Assembly (NCBI GenBank): GCA_039566865.1
Contig: CM076961.1
Span: 441,501 to 505,500 of the forward strand
Source of the DNA: Aurelia coerulea
Taxonomy: Eukaryota; Cnidaria; Scyphozoa; Semaeostomeae; Ulmaridae
Reading direction: 5' to 3'
Length of the DNA stretch: 64,000 nucleotides
Part shown: positions 29,845 through 42,019 of the stretch, piece after piece
Numbering within the stretch: position 1 is the first letter of the stretch
How the letters are laid out: each line of letters opens with the position of its first letter
The notes under the pieces: model-generated
The model's input: only the letters and a program-made list of their open reading frames with translations
Database searches by the model: none
What the model was told of the DNA's origin: nothing
Translations under genes and position numbers: made by a program

Positions 29845-30193
29845 GAGCACATAAAAATGAAGTCAATGATGCAGCAATACTGTCAATCAAAGCGCCTCGA
29901 CGAAGAGTCATGTGAAGCGAAGCGCCTCGACGAAGAGTCATATCATTCAAAGCGCCTGCCTCGACGAAGAGTCATGTCAATCGCAGCGCCGCGACGAAGA
30001 GTCATGTCAAGCAAAGTGCCTCGACGAAAAGACTTGCTCCACCCCCTCGACGAAGAGTAGACTGCCGAGACGAAGTCAAAAGCGACTCGACGAAGAGGGG
30101 AATGCCCCAACGATCTATGAATCCTGCCTCCCCGATCTGCAATTCGACTCCACGAAGTGAAGTCACCCAATTTGTCCAGCACCTGACTCCATA
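29845..30193 (-). repeat. Minisatellite block Y, right copy (inverted)
   Basis: Units of CCTCGACGAAGAGTCATGT followed by 10-14 variable bases, then AAGACTTGCTCCACC and CCCGATCTGCAATTCGACTC, matching 27600-27912 in reverse complement. Confidence 0.82.
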
Positions 30194-30210
30194 CAGACAC
30201 TAACTAGGCA

Positions 30211-30415
30211 GATCTTAGGCCGCAACGAGTCGCTGCTGAGTTGCACAACATTTTTATTTAAACAGCATATGGTTTTACATTTTATGTTTAACTTATTTTT
30301 CCACAGATTTACGCATTGTTCGTTTTTTTATTGAAGTTAATGAGCTGAAGTTCATTTGCAGGGATCTTTCTTGTTGAAAATATACCGATGACTCTGTAGT
30401 AAGTATAAGCCAGAC
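30211..30415 (+). repeat. Direct repeat X, right copy
   Basis: Same orientation as 27400-27600 although the neighbouring minisatellite is inverted. It carries AGCTGAAGTTCATTTGCAGG and TTGAAAATATACCGATGACT. Confidence 0.75.
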
Positions 30416-31033
30416 ACCCCCAGGTCAGCAATATTTCGCGTGTCCACAAAATTGGCTGCTATGCAAAATAGAGATGGAGATATTGAGGACGATAGTTAAA
30501 TGGTTGTGCTGTTAGGGTACTTTCCAGGCTAATTAAAAGTGTCAGACTAGTTACTGAAGTTTTGGGCAACTACATACAGTCATACAATATCCAGGAAAAG
30601 TAGGTACTGATGACCCTAGACATATGGCAGACTGGATGTGCATGGCAACTGCACACACACACTCGACACACACACACACAAGATTTTTCACAAAATTTTG
30701 ATGTGCACAGCGATTTTAAACAAGATCTTTTGTTATCTACTTTAAAAACAAGGGAATCCCAGAATCTGGACAGAGGGCACACAAAAGATCTTGTGGAAAG
30801 CTGTCATACTCTGCAGACTGGCTGATGACTGATACAATACTGTGTTGAGGAGGAGTGATGAAAAATTACCAAACTGTTGATGATTTTTACCTTTGGGGGG
30901 GGGCATCAAAAATCAAAATGATATGTCAAATATGGATTTCTTGATTCACAGACTGGAAATTTGATTTCTTTGTGTTTTTATCTGCACATGCAATTGAAAA
31001 AAGTGCAATTTGTCAGAAAAAATAATAATCAAA

Positions 31034-31235
31034 GGTGAATTTGCAGTTTTAATGCCAAGCACTCCCCAAGCATTGTGATGGCAGACATGTAGAGAAGAGC
31101 TCATCCAGTCTGCAACCCCTTGTTATGATGCTCAAGAGGTGAGAGGCCCAAGAGGTGGGACTCTACCTGGGATCCATCCCTGTCTGCCTGACTGTTCTGG
31201 CTGCAAAGTCAGAGGATTACCTACACTACTGCACC
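31034..31235 (-). repeat. tRNA-derived SINE, copy 2 (diverged)
   Basis: Same order as copy 1 (CTACCTGGGATC, CTGACTGTTCTGGCTGCAA and GTCAGAGG on the + strand) but the B box has decayed. Similarity continues into the body near GTGAATTTGCAG. Confidence 0.7.
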
Positions 31236-32899
31236 ACAAAACCTTCCTGTAAAAGAATGACTGAGCAAATTTTTTTCATAGAGATTGGGCAGGGGAGTTC
31301 ATATCCAACTGTGAAAACCAGTCTTGGGCACCACAGGCAAATGAAGGAATCCAATTTTTGGGCAGGCATTTTCTGCCCTGTGAAAGAAAACATTTCTGTA
31401 AATTCAGTTGTCAATTGTTTTCACACAGTTGCATACTGTAGCTTTAACTTACAGCTTGAGACCTTGTTTGAGTCAATCTGACAAGTGTTTGCTTATTTTT
31501 GGCAGAGGAAAGGCAAGATAAGTGGTGCTTCAAAACACCACTTCTCAATTGTTCTCCAACAATGTCAAAATTGAGCAAATTTTTAAAGAGAGGGTTCTGG
31601 CATTGTATTTCAAATTTCCAGTCCATCAGGAATCAATAAATCAATTAATCAATCAATCAAATATCATATAGCTCTTAAATGTTGAAGTTACAATATTTCA
31701 GTTATAAACTTTGTCATGAAGAAAATTTGAAATGAAATGAGTAGCAAGGGGCAAGGGACATCTTACTCCCAAAAATACTCTCCGCCTTTCGCAAAAATCC
31801 GTTTGTTTTCAAGAAAAATTAATCAAAAATCATCCTCAAATGCAAAAATCCTCCACACCTTTTTGAAATCCCCAGAATTGCTAGGTGGGTGTGGCAACTT
31901 GGCATCATGTACTAAGACTACATCAGTTAATCTTCCTGTGCCAAAATCTCATTCCCCGCCCTCTAACCCCTGTGGCCCTCTAACCCCTGTGTTTGCCATA
32001 AGAGAGATCTTGTGTGGCCTGCTCAGTAAGATATTGTTCTTAGTATCAAAGCAAATAAAGGAAAGATTGTATAGGTAAACAAAACATTGCTGTTGTTGTT
32101 CTTTCTATACTTGCTTTTCAGCAACCATATCTGTGCATGTTTTGTTTTTAATAGCATGGCACTCTCTGTGAACTGGTGAGGAGATATCTTCAGTTATCTG
32201 CACTCCTTTTGTGATAAAAATTTTTTGATAAAGGTGGTGATGAAGTTTTCATGAATAAGACTTATTGTTATTTATTATCTCAAGCCTAATAAATCAAAAT
32301 ATATGTTTAGACTTTATCTAAAGTTAAGGCATCAAGATACCTATTGTTTGGTTTATCAACCACAGTTGATAGTTGCTATGTGGTTGACTTATATTACTCA
32401 CAGGAAAAATGCACTTTGGCTTAACAGCTGTATCATCTTGCTCAGTTTTACCATATTGAATAATGGAGCTATGCTGAGACCTGTATTTTGACTGAGACCT
32501 GTATTTTGAATGAAATGTTTGTTCCATAGTATCACCTTACAGTTAAAGTACTGCCTGTCCCAATAGGTACTCGCATTAAAGATCACCAAAAAGCAATCAT
32601 CAAACCATCATGAAATATTTTTTTGATCTGTTTTTTTCAATGATTCAAATACATTTTGAAGGTGAATGGATATTTGACTTCATTACTTAAAAAGCATAAA
32701 GTGACAGATTGAAAAATCAACCCTTATCCACGCACTCTTTGTCTCCTAAGCTCTTGCACGTGTCACCCATTTCACCCATTTCAATTGTTTTTACTTGTGC
32801 CCAACCCCTTGTTCATGAACACATCTTTTTAACCCTCCTGATTACCTTTAATGTCCAAAATATTTAGATTTTAAGATATCTTCTTTTCTCTTTGAACAG

Positions 32900-33865
32900 T
32901 TCAAATGGTTCCCCAAAATCATTCTTGTCATTCTACGAAGTCTGTTTGCATTGTACACAGTTGCTTTTGCAGTAGCAAGTGGTCTAGAATCTGAAGCACC
33001 CTTTCTACAACGCATGCCATTATTTGCCCAAGCACTTGGTGCATTATATTTTTTTGTTAGTGCTGTTTGCACAGAAGTCTCATTCTTCAGAAAAATCAGA
33101 CGATTTAGCACACACCGGGAAGCATTCTTCACAAGTGCAAACAAGAAACGAATGCACAAAAGCCCAACATTGGAGACTATTTCAGATGCCGAGCAACCAT
33201 TTGCAAGTGAGAGTGACATACCAGAAAGGCTGATAGAGGCATCATTCCAGCCTGTTTATAAAGAGACTACGCAAACACAAGAAGCGAAATTGATGAATCT
33301 GTTTTGGTATCATAAGATGCAATGGATCTTGTATGATTTGGCAGTAAGTCTCAATTTTACATTCACCATTTTTGCACTTATATACAACCCTGATAAAATA
33401 TTCCGCCAAAAATCAGATGGCCAGTTATTGCGCATCAATACTTATGGCGTCACATCCACATTTTTGTTTATTGATTTCCTTATCAATGCTACCCCCATGC
33501 GTGTAATTCACATCGTTTACCCCCTGGTTTTGAATGCTGCATATCTACTCATTGCACTTACATACACAAAGCTCAAGAAAGATGCCCATGTGAAAGTCAT
33601 CCCTGAATTGAACTGTCAGCACATGGAATGTCTGGGGGTAACAGCCATGATTTTATTTAGTGGCACATTCCTTGTTCACATAACGCTCAGCCTTGTCAAA
33701 TGTTTGCTGGACTATGTTGCAAAGTTCCCAAGACCAAAAGAGAGAAAGACCTCATCTCGATCATCAAGGCAACCTTCAAGGAAGATCTCAAGAGCAAGTC
33801 GCAATTCAGATTCGACACAAATGACATCGTTAGATGGATACAGGACATATGCTAGTAGAGCATAA
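32900..33865 (+). CDS. Rolling-stone-like multipass membrane protein, last exon (5' part not found)
   Basis: Acceptor CTCTTTGAACAG| precedes 321 codons and TAA. There is no in-frame ATG before the first hydrophobic segment and an in-frame stop lies upstream in the intron, so at least one upstream exon is missing from this model. Hydrophobic segments occur at about exon residues 5-27, 40-62, 140-163, 185-205, 210-230 and 245-268. YHKMQWILYDLA and the stretch INTYGV...FLFIDFLINATPMRVIHIVYP match the conserved core of rolling stone, known from Drosophila myoblast fusion and widespread in invertebrates. The C-terminal tail is S/R-rich and probably cytosolic. The biochemical role of the family is unclear. 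A first exon was searched for by eye back to about 28 kb and not recognised. Confidence 0.82.
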   Translation, partial: FKWFPKIILVILRSLFALYTVAFAVASGLESEAPFLQRMPLFAQALGALYFFVSAVCTEVSFFRKIRRFSTHREAFFTSANKKRMHKSPTLETISDAEQPFASESDIPERLIEASFQPVYKETTQTQEAKLMNLFWYHKMQWILYDLAVSLNFTFTIFALIYNPDKIFRQKSDGQLLRINTYGVTSTFLFIDFLINATPMRVIHIVYPLVLNAAYLLIALTYTKLKKDAHVKVIPELNCQHMECLGVTAMILFSGTFLVHITLSLVKCLLDYVAKFPRPKERKTSSRSSRQPSRKISRASRNSDSTQMTSLDGYRTYASRA

Positions 33866-34489
33866 TGCTGATGATGATACGCTGTGAATTTCTCAGCAGC
33901 TACAGTAACAAATTGGAATGGTTGTGGTGAGAAATTGAAGATAGAGCTCGTAAAATGAACGACAATCATTGATGCACTGGGGAGGACTGGATGAGTCAGG
34001 AAAAACTTGAGGTACTTGCCAATTTTTATTGATGCAGTCTACTTTGTAAATTTGTCTCTTTAAGATTAATTGCATAAAAGAAATGCTAACTTAGATACAG
34101 AAATTTGTTTGGTTAAAATCGATTCCAGTCGTTCTCAACATACCTCTAAAATAGGCTGTCAGTTAGATTCATACTCTCAGCCATGACAAGCATATTGTTT
34201 CTCTACCAGTGAATTAAATTACAATGCATGCATCGTGTTAGAGCACAAAGAGAAAAGTTATTCCCATTTATATTTCATCCCTTACCAATTAGTATTTCAA
34301 TTGTTTTTGTTAGGAAGCAGAAAGTTCCAATGTTAGTGATGCTTTTTATCAAAATAGCTATACACCACAAAATCACAAATAGATATGGAAATATGACCAT
34401 TGTCATATTTTGTTGAAAATGTAAAAATTGTCACTCTCGCCCCCCCCCCCACCAGTTAAAAGTTTTTGAAGCTAGTGAATGTTTGGTGC

Positions 34490-35750
34490 ACAGAGTTACG
34501 TTTTTAGTGATGTCTTTAACAAGTTGAAGTAATGGTAGAGTATCTTGAGTATTGAAAAGTGACTATAGACCTTTTAGCTGTTCTACAAAAAACTCTGGAT
34601 TGAAAGTTTAATTTTGTACATATTTAAATTAAAATGTTTGATTGAGCAGTGTCACTTGAGATCACACGTAAAGCATCATTCTTGAAGCCTTCTTGAAAAC
34701 ACTGAATCATAATGACAACGCTGCATTGATCTCGAACTGTCAAAGAAAAATGACACTTTTTGAAAATCATCAAATTTTGAATTGTTGATATTACAGATTA
34801 TGAAATTTCTTCTATCAAAGGCCTTGTATCAAAGGCCAAATAATCTTAGACACGTTGCAAAGTCTTTGAATGGCTTTGAATCTGTGGTAATTTGTCTGTT
34901 TGCAAGCTACCTCATTTTGCAGCATACTCAGAAATCACAACAAACGATTACAAAATTAGATTTTTTGTCCTCTCTTTACGACTTAGATTAGCTTTTTGAC
35001 CTTAACGGGAATGTAAACATATCAAAGTGTCTCAAGCAACTTGCAGTCAAATTCTAGCCTATCAGATATCAGTATTCATGTTAACATAGATCATTTACCC
35101 AAATATGGTGAAGCATGTGTCATGGCCTTTACACGGCAATTTTTATCAAATATTTGAATATATTATCAAATATTTTGTAAAATATTATGACTCAAAACAC
35201 GTTTTTTCACATGGCAATTTTATCGTCCCTCCCAAAGGAGAATATCATGCGTTAACCTTGTTTGATTTTTGATACAAACACATGAAAAGGAAATTCAAAC
35301 ATCGGTGACAATATGAAATTTTAGTGATTTAAAAAACTTTTTCCCAACTTTTGATTGGTTTACCTGTTATGTTATTCATATTCGCACATTCTTCGGAGTT
35401 CTGCAAATGCTTAAAGATATCATTCAATCCAGACTTTTTTTTTGATAGCTAGAAGTCCTATTAAGCTTGCTCTGAAATGGTGAGCTGTTAGCTAATGAAT
35501 GTTTTACTTGGTAGTGTTACGTTTTTGGTAATGTCCTTGAAAAAGTTAAGTAATCATAGAGTATCTTGCCAGCTTAGAATTGACAATTGAAAGTACTATA
35601 AAGTTGAAATGTTTGCAACAATAGGGTTAAGTTTTTAGTAGTAGCCGTGATGAAGTGAAGCCATAGTTTCAGAGTATTTTGCGTACTTTAGAATGACAAT
35701 TAAAAGTTCTCAGTAGGCTACGTTTTTAGTGATGTCCTAAAAAATTGATT
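34490..35750. repeat. Dispersed degenerate repeat downstream of the rolling-stone-like gene
   Basis: Four diverged copies (about 34495, 35515, 35630 and 35717) of TACGTTTTTAGTGATGTC followed in three of them by CATAGAGTATCTTG-type sequence. Confidence 0.5.
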
Positions 35751-35849
35751 CATAAACAGAAATTAGGAAAGTACTTTTAATCTGCTGCTGGACATTTTAG
35801 TTGGTAGAGTCTTAGAGTAGAATAACTTGAAAGGGTTCGATCCTATAGA

Positions 35850-35969
35850 TTCACTTCAGCTGAACTGTTCTTCTATCAATTCAGCTACTTTCCGTTGAGG
35901 CCAGGTTAGATTTTCAGACAGTCTGGAATTGCAGCATTCCTGCAAAGGACCCTGGGTGACAATGGCTCT
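35850..35969. repeat. Family D right-end fragment
   Basis: It ends GGACCCTGGGTGACAATGG-CTCT followed by TTAA (35970-35973), with the TCAGACAGTCTGGAATTGCA subterminal block. No left end was found. Confidence 0.65.
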
Positions 35970-36062
35970 TTAAATTCTTATCAATGTTTTCCGCTCACAT
36001 GAAATAAGCACGTTTGCAGTTGATGAGAGCCTGAGACCTCCTTCACTTTGCAGCCCGGCATG

Positions 36063-36415
36063 TTGTAAAAACCGGACCCTAAGACCCTAGGACCCCCGAG
36101 ACCCCTAGGACCTTTAAGTACTAAAAATAGGGACATCACCACAAACAAACAATAGATCAATTTCATCAAGCTGTCAAACAAGAGGCTGCATGTTGTATGA
36201 GCTTCCCATCTTTCAGCTTACGAACTTTCGTCCGTTCAAACAAACGTCAGGATGCCTTTATTCATGCAGAAAGTCTTTAAAATAACACAATAGGAGATAC
36301 TCAAAATAGTACTTCTTCATGGTATAAACTTTCTGCATCGTTTCTGGTATTGGTTTGAAAGAGTGAAAGTTCATTGGATGGAAGAGGGGAAGTCAATGAT
36401 ACACAACTTCCTCAT
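36063..36415 (-). repeat. Interspersed repeat J, copy 2 (inverted)
   Basis: Reverse-complement partner of 24600-24978; starts with the GTTGTAAAAACCGGACCCTA block. Confidence 0.75.
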
Positions 36416-36429
36416 TATGTTTACAACAT

Positions 36430-38000
36430 GCCTTGCAGCCCAGGCTTATCTATAAACACTTACATTGCTAGAAGCCAGATATTGTTGTATGTCCAATAGC
36501 CTTATCTGGCTGGAAAAGCATTTTAGGCGCGATCAGGAGAGACTTGGGAGAGTTTGTCGATATATCGTCGTTAACTTTGGATATTGTCGACAGATATCAG
36601 ATTCAAATCAGGCAGACCTGCAGATTTAAGCTTGGCGTGAGACATGAGTCATTCTATAAATTGTCTGTTCTATTTCAAGAGGAAACTAAGTCTAAAAGTC
36701 CAAATATAGCATTTATAGCTCCACAGTAGTTTTTGCTCGATAGACAAAATGGTTACTTTTAACGAGGCAAAAGCAAAAATTTTGACGATTACAGTGGCGT
36801 GATTTAAACTTGAACCCTGTGCTTCCGATTAGGAATTAGGAAAACTGTGAATGTTAACTTTGTAAATAATTGATAGATGTATAGACTTATAGACCGTAGA
36901 GAACATCAGTGGCAGTTGCATAATGTAAATGGTACAACAAAACCCGCACGAGAGAAACTGCGGATTAAAGGTGGTCTGTCACGTATCTTATTGACTGCAA
37001 TAAAGTCAGAGCTTGACACAATGGATCTCTTTGTGAATCTGTGTATTTAGAACAAATGAGGGCTGATCGTTATCACTTTCTACGGCCGAAGAAAGTCAGT
37101 AGGATCAGCAGCCATTCAAGTCTCCTATTCTTTGTATTGTCATTATTACCCAATCAGATGCGTGACAGACTGCCTTTAAGAACCTCTGGGCTGATGTTTG
37201 CTAATTATGCACCTTGTATGTAAGAACCATTCTATGTATAAAAGCCATTTCAATCTGTACACAAAATCACTGGTTGCAGCCTAGACTACGCTGGCCTAGA
37301 CATGCTCTGGTACGGTTGAGAGAGGTCAGTGCCTTTGGAAATCATTCGTAGAGATTGATGTCCCGTTTGGTTTTGAATCGACTGACGATAGCAAAATTAA
37401 TTTCCCGAGCGGGCGGAATTTCTATTGTTAGTGTAAATAAATATCTTCTTGTCCGTAACTTTGTGTAGCTTCATTTAGTAGTGATGCGAAGGAAAACCCA
37501 TGGTATGAAATAATTACGTTTTATAGTCTTATTGTATAGTCGCTGTTGCTGTATCCATTTGGTAGACTTAGTACGCGAGATTTTGTTGTTGTATTAAATT
37601 GAATAGCTGTTTCCCACTCAAAATAGGTCTTAGCTACGAAATTTCCTGAAACAAAGCACGTTAACGAGCTTTGTATGAGTGATTTTGCTGGGACGAAAAT
37701 CTAACCTCAGATGTAGTGAAATAAAGCGAACAAACAGATTGGGATAATGGGCCTTTGGGATAATGGGTCTACGCGTAGGCTAATGATATAGCTACTTAGG
37801 GATACTTCAAAGATTCCCCTCATATAGAATGGTGAACCCTTTACTTCATTTTATAGATATCAAGCAGCTAAATTGTGTCTCAATCTCCAAGGATCGTTTT
37901 GAGTTAGAGAATATCCAATCTTGATCAGTATACCCCTATCGTGCAAAACAATCTTTGTCTAAACCACTAATTTTGTTCTTTAGTTTGAAGATAAGATTAG
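36430..38000. other. No recognised gene
   Basis: Short frames (36544-36729, 37041-37223) show no recognisable domain. AATAAA-type signals occur but no exon structure could be supported. Confidence 0.4.
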
Positions 38001-38020
38001 TCTGAAAATAAGAGGTTTGG

Positions 38021-38022
38021 CA

Positions 38023-38060
<38 letters not shown>
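38021..38060. repeat. (GA)n microsatellite
   Basis: About 40 bp of GA/AG dinucleotides. Confidence 0.9.
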
Positions 38061-38063
<3 letters not shown>

Positions 38064-38500
38064 GAGACGTTTTAGTAGTGAGAGACCACGTCAGGAACCA
38101 GTACCTACCAATAATCTGTGCCCACGCTTTAACGATACTCGTATCACTGCTGTGTTAGGGACATTCTCTTTTTTAACTGTCACTATGTGTGCTTTACTTG
38201 TTGCTTAGATTAGATACTATTCCACTGTAAATCAGATTTGATTGTAAATTGCACTTAATGCGACAGTATTCGTTTGCGCCTCTTGTAATATATGATATAC
38301 ATATATAAATATATACCCCATCATATGTTACATCACTCCTTTTCTGTGTCGGTGGATCTGCATCAGCAAGGGCAGGTTTTGTAGCATTACTGAGGATCAA
38401 AACTGTACCATTACCATGTTATTCTGTCATTTAAAAATCTACACAACATTGGAGCGTCGTTCTAGCAAAGATACAAACAGCAAAACGAAAATTGTAAACG

Positions 38501-38975
38501 TGGTCTGCAACACCCCCCAGTAACGACCCCGCTGAAATGATGCCCGCCAAGAAAATTTGTTTCGCCACTATTGTTGAGTTTAAAGACAAATGGCGGAGAT
38601 ATAAGGTGACTTAAATCAGGGGCCTGGGCAATCTAAATATAACCTATTGAATTTCATTGTATTTGATGATATCGAGAGATTAGCAAATCAATTAGACAAA
38701 TGAAAGCACTAAGCCATCTTTTGTTCTATTTTTAAACTAGGCGCTATATATCCGTCATTTGTCTTTAAGAATTTTCTCTTCCTTGTTTCTGTTATGTCCC
38801 CGCTGAAATCTTTGTTTCCCCGTCGAAAATTATGCAAGTTCCATTGACGATTGCCGAAATCTTTCCTTTCCCCCTTATGATAGTTGTAATCCCCGTCGAA
38901 AATATGTAATTTCAAAATTTTCACCGCTGAAGTTTTTATGTCCGACGGGGTCATTACGGGGGGGAGGGGGGTGCT
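38501..38975. repeat. C/G-run-bounded repeat interrupted by the family F MITE
   Basis: ACACCCCCCAGTAACGACCC at the left and the inverse GGGTCATTACGGGGGGG…GGGGGGTGC at the right suggest inverted ends. F copy 1 lies inside. Target duplication not resolved. Confidence 0.55.
38584..38764. mobile_element. 181-bp TTAA-flanked MITE (family F), copy 1
   Basis: The inverted ends AGACAAATGGCGGA and AGACAAATGACGGA sit between TTAA at 38580-38583 and 38765-38768. It has the same length as copy 2, with only about six differences by eye. It lies inside a larger C/G-run-bounded repeat. Confidence 0.86.
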
Positions 38976-39938
38976 TTACATGAGAGATTTGATTAATCGA
39001 CCGAAAACAAGCAGGCAAAGGTTGTAAATCAAAGGATTCAAGTCTGATTGAGACAACCGAGGCACATTTAACTTCTTTGAAAACATCTTTCTGTTCTTTC
39101 ACAAAAATGCACCAAAATCCGCTAGAATCCTTTTGTTCTAAAAAAAGATCTCATACACTGCACGCAGGCTAGCGGTCCAAAGGGATCCGAAAGGAACAGA
39201 AATTCTTGATTAAAGAAAAGATCCTTTTGCAAGCAGTTCTGTCTCGAGAATCTTCTCGAGTTTGTATCAAAAATCAAAAAGAAACTTTGTTGGGATCCTT
39301 TCTACATACTTCTCGTTTGGGTTGAGAACAGCAGGGGTGAATTTTGTAAACAAGGGAATCAGGTCTCCGAATGGACAAAGCGATTTGCCTTTCTGAAGAA
39401 TAGTTTTCGCACCTCTGAGCGCCCTCAATCAAATCAAAACAAACAAACAAGGAAGGAGCGAGCAAAACTGTTTGCTTGGATGCGCTGAAGACGTGAAATC
39501 TATTCTTCAGAATTTCTTTTGTTTAACAAAGTTGCCGTCCAGGACAGTGCTTACAGAGATAGGGCGCTGAGTGAGCGAAGTAGCACTTTGAGAGAGTTGG
39601 GATGTGTCTGACAGTTTGGCATATGAGTTTTTGCCACAAAAGTTCTGAAGTGAATTTAGTAATTTCTTCATTCTTCGGACAATGAGGTAAGCGACGACAG
39701 ATTTTTGTAAACATGTATCCAATATCTTGAGACGAGCATGTGCCATTAGTTGCAGCAAATAAATTTAGATTTTTGTTGCAAATAAACGACTTGTCGCATG
39801 GTTCAAGCCCTTCAAGCAATAATTTTTCTGTTTAATTCGAGAGTTTACTTTACTTTTGTGCAAAATTTTTCAAAATTCGATTGGCAAAAAGTATTCTTGA
39901 AACTTGCAGCATGTTGTGCATAAGTTGTCAAAGCGAAG

Positions 39939-39994
39939 CAATTAGCAGGCTAAGCAATTAGCAGGCTAAGCAATTAGCAGGCTAAGCAATTAGC
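39939..39994. repeat. 16-bp tandem repeat, 3.5 units
   Basis: GCAATTAGCAGGCTAA repeated head to tail with no mismatches. Confidence 0.9.
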
Positions 39995-40620
39995 AAAAGA
40001 AGATCACGAAAGAGCAGCGAAAAAACAACAAACAATTCATATCGTAATTATCAGCATCAAGCTATTGTTTATATTAACATTGTATGCAACTCAAATTTGT
40101 TATGTTCTATGATTTATACTCCACTAAATATGATTGATTTTGGTTCCTTGTAAGAATTACTGATGGTAGGGTCTGTAGATGTAAATTGAGTAATAAATAG
40201 TATTGTTGCAACTCAAAGGGTTGTACGGGAGTGGTCATTTTTAATCCTGGATTTTTAACAGGGGTATGAAAATTTTTCCCATTTGCGTCGGTACGAAAAT
40301 ATAAGAGGAAAAAGTTTTTATAGGGTGCAAAACTATTTTGCTTGAACAATATTCATATGAAGTCATCAGTCAACATTTAAGAGTAAAATTAGCAGATATC
40401 TGGAAAGGATGAATCACTGGGGGCTGGTATGAAAATCACCTGGGAAAGATTGGTATGTGTGCATATATATTTTATACGTCCTCAAAGAATTTTGCATGGG
40501 GTACCAAACCACTTTGTTGCAATCAAAGGTGATGGGGTATAACAACTTGTTTCTATATTCAAGATCGGGGTATGAAAAGTTGTCTAATTGTGTGAAATCC
40601 GCACTGGTACCCAGGATTAA

Positions 40621-40879
40621 AAATGAGCTATTGTCACCCAGGGTCCTTTACGGACACGCTGCAATGTCACACAGTCTGAAAACCAAATTTGGCCTAAGCG
40701 AAAACAAAATGGATCCACGCTGCAGTTGTTGAGCTGATCAGTGAACAAACGAGGTTTTATCAGTTCAACTACTACAGAACTTTTGATATTTTTTCCGCCA
40801 AGGCCAACTTTCATTCTCCGACAGTCGACAGTCAGAAATTACAGCGTGCTCGCAAAGGACCTTGGGTGACAGTGGCTCT
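40621..40879. mobile_element. Family D short copy with both ends
   Basis: GCTATTGTCACCCAGGGTCC at the left and the inverted end GGACCTTGGGTGACAGTGG at the right. TTAA borders lie at 40617-40620 and 40880-40883. About 260 bp, an internally deleted relative of 5552-6408. Confidence 0.75.
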
Positions 40880-41665
40880 TTAAAGGCAGTGTGCCCATAT
40901 AAATATAAGTTGCATTCACATTCGTTGAAACTGCTGACAAGATGCTGACATGGATGATTTGATTGGTTTAGACTGAGAATGTTTTAGACTGATCACATGA
41001 AAGATATTGGACTTTAGACTGCGTGGGAAGTCATCCAATGCTCAACCTCGTATTCGCACAAAAGCTGATCACATGAATCACGTGAATACATTGGAAAATA
41101 TCACATGTTTGCGAAATATTCCCCTCGAAGCATGTTACTTTCATGGACACATTGCCTTTGAGAATAGGCTTCACAAACTCAATGCAGCAAACCACCATTT
41201 CTGGTTGTCTTTGTTTATTTTGAATTGATGGAGTGCACCCAGAGGTGTGAAATGTTTTCTTAGGAACGGTAAATCAAAACAATAAATCTGAATACCAAAG
41301 CATTGCCAGCAAGCCTTAATTTCTTTGCCCCAAATTGCCCATTTCACACGCTTTAAAATTAAGCGAAATTTAGTTACATGAAAATTCCAGCTTTCTTTTA
41401 GGTTAAGTTTGTTAATCAGTGTCATTTCAAGAATCTAATCTTCTGTTGTTCTAAAGAAGACAGCGCTCCATGGTTGTGTAGCCTGTGGTTATGTTGTATT
41501 TTTCAAATACAGAATTCTTGGATGCCTGTCTCTTATTGTTCAATAGATCCCATTGTTGCCTTATTGTTGATATTCCATCGCATTGTTTCATTGTTGTTGA
41601 GACTATAGTACCCATTGTTCAATTGTTGTTGACATTCTATAGATCACATTGTTCTTTCAAAGTCA

Positions 41666-42019
41666 TTATTTCATGGATTTTCTTGACGGTGTTGGTGATC
41701 GTTTCATTTTCGGAGTTGAAGGATGTTGCAATGTTTTCTTTAAATTTTGTTGTTGTGGTTTCGTAGCTTGTTCAGGCTCGAGTATTTCTTTGACCCAAAG
41801 CGAATTATCATAAGCGGGGCATTTGCCCCCTAATTCTTTTGGAAGTATATCAGCATCGAATTCGGCTTTGAATCTGCTCAGGTCACCATCATGGATAAAT
41901 ATTCGCCTGGCTGTTTTTTGCTTGATTTTCGTCAGTGGGTCCACCATTTTCCATAGCAATTTGAAATGCCAAGGTGGGTTCAGTAGATGTATTGCGCTCA
42001 GACGAAATGGGAAATTACC
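41666..42019 (-). CDS. CRAL-TRIO gene exon 2
   Basis: Acceptor TTATATTTCAG|GGT, 117 codons, TAA at 41668-41666. It contains the FPFRLSAIHLLN strand, the gate-helix region and ILPKELGG, then a K/Q/P/S-rich tail. Confidence 0.88.
   Translation of the reverse strand, partial: GNFPFRLSAIHLLNPPWHFKLLWKMVDPLTKIKQKTARRIFIHDGDLSRFKAEFDADILPKELGGKCPAYDNSLWVKEILEPEQATKPQQQNLKKTLQHPSTPKMKRSPTPSRKSMK

Larger units (their letters stand above)
39500..41600. other. Mostly unannotated interval
   Basis: Apart from the 16-bp tandem repeat and the family D copy, nothing was recognised. A minus-strand Cys-rich open frame (39819-39523) has no ATG, no known motif and a weak acceptor. Confidence 0.4.

Noticed and set aside
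29833..30160. Repetitive KRLDEESC-type protein frames
   Set aside because: Produced by the 30-bp minisatellite, open in several frames and on both strands.
39523..39819. Cys-rich minus-strand frame, possible secreted peptide
   Set aside because: No ATG, weak upstream acceptor, no recognisable cysteine framework.
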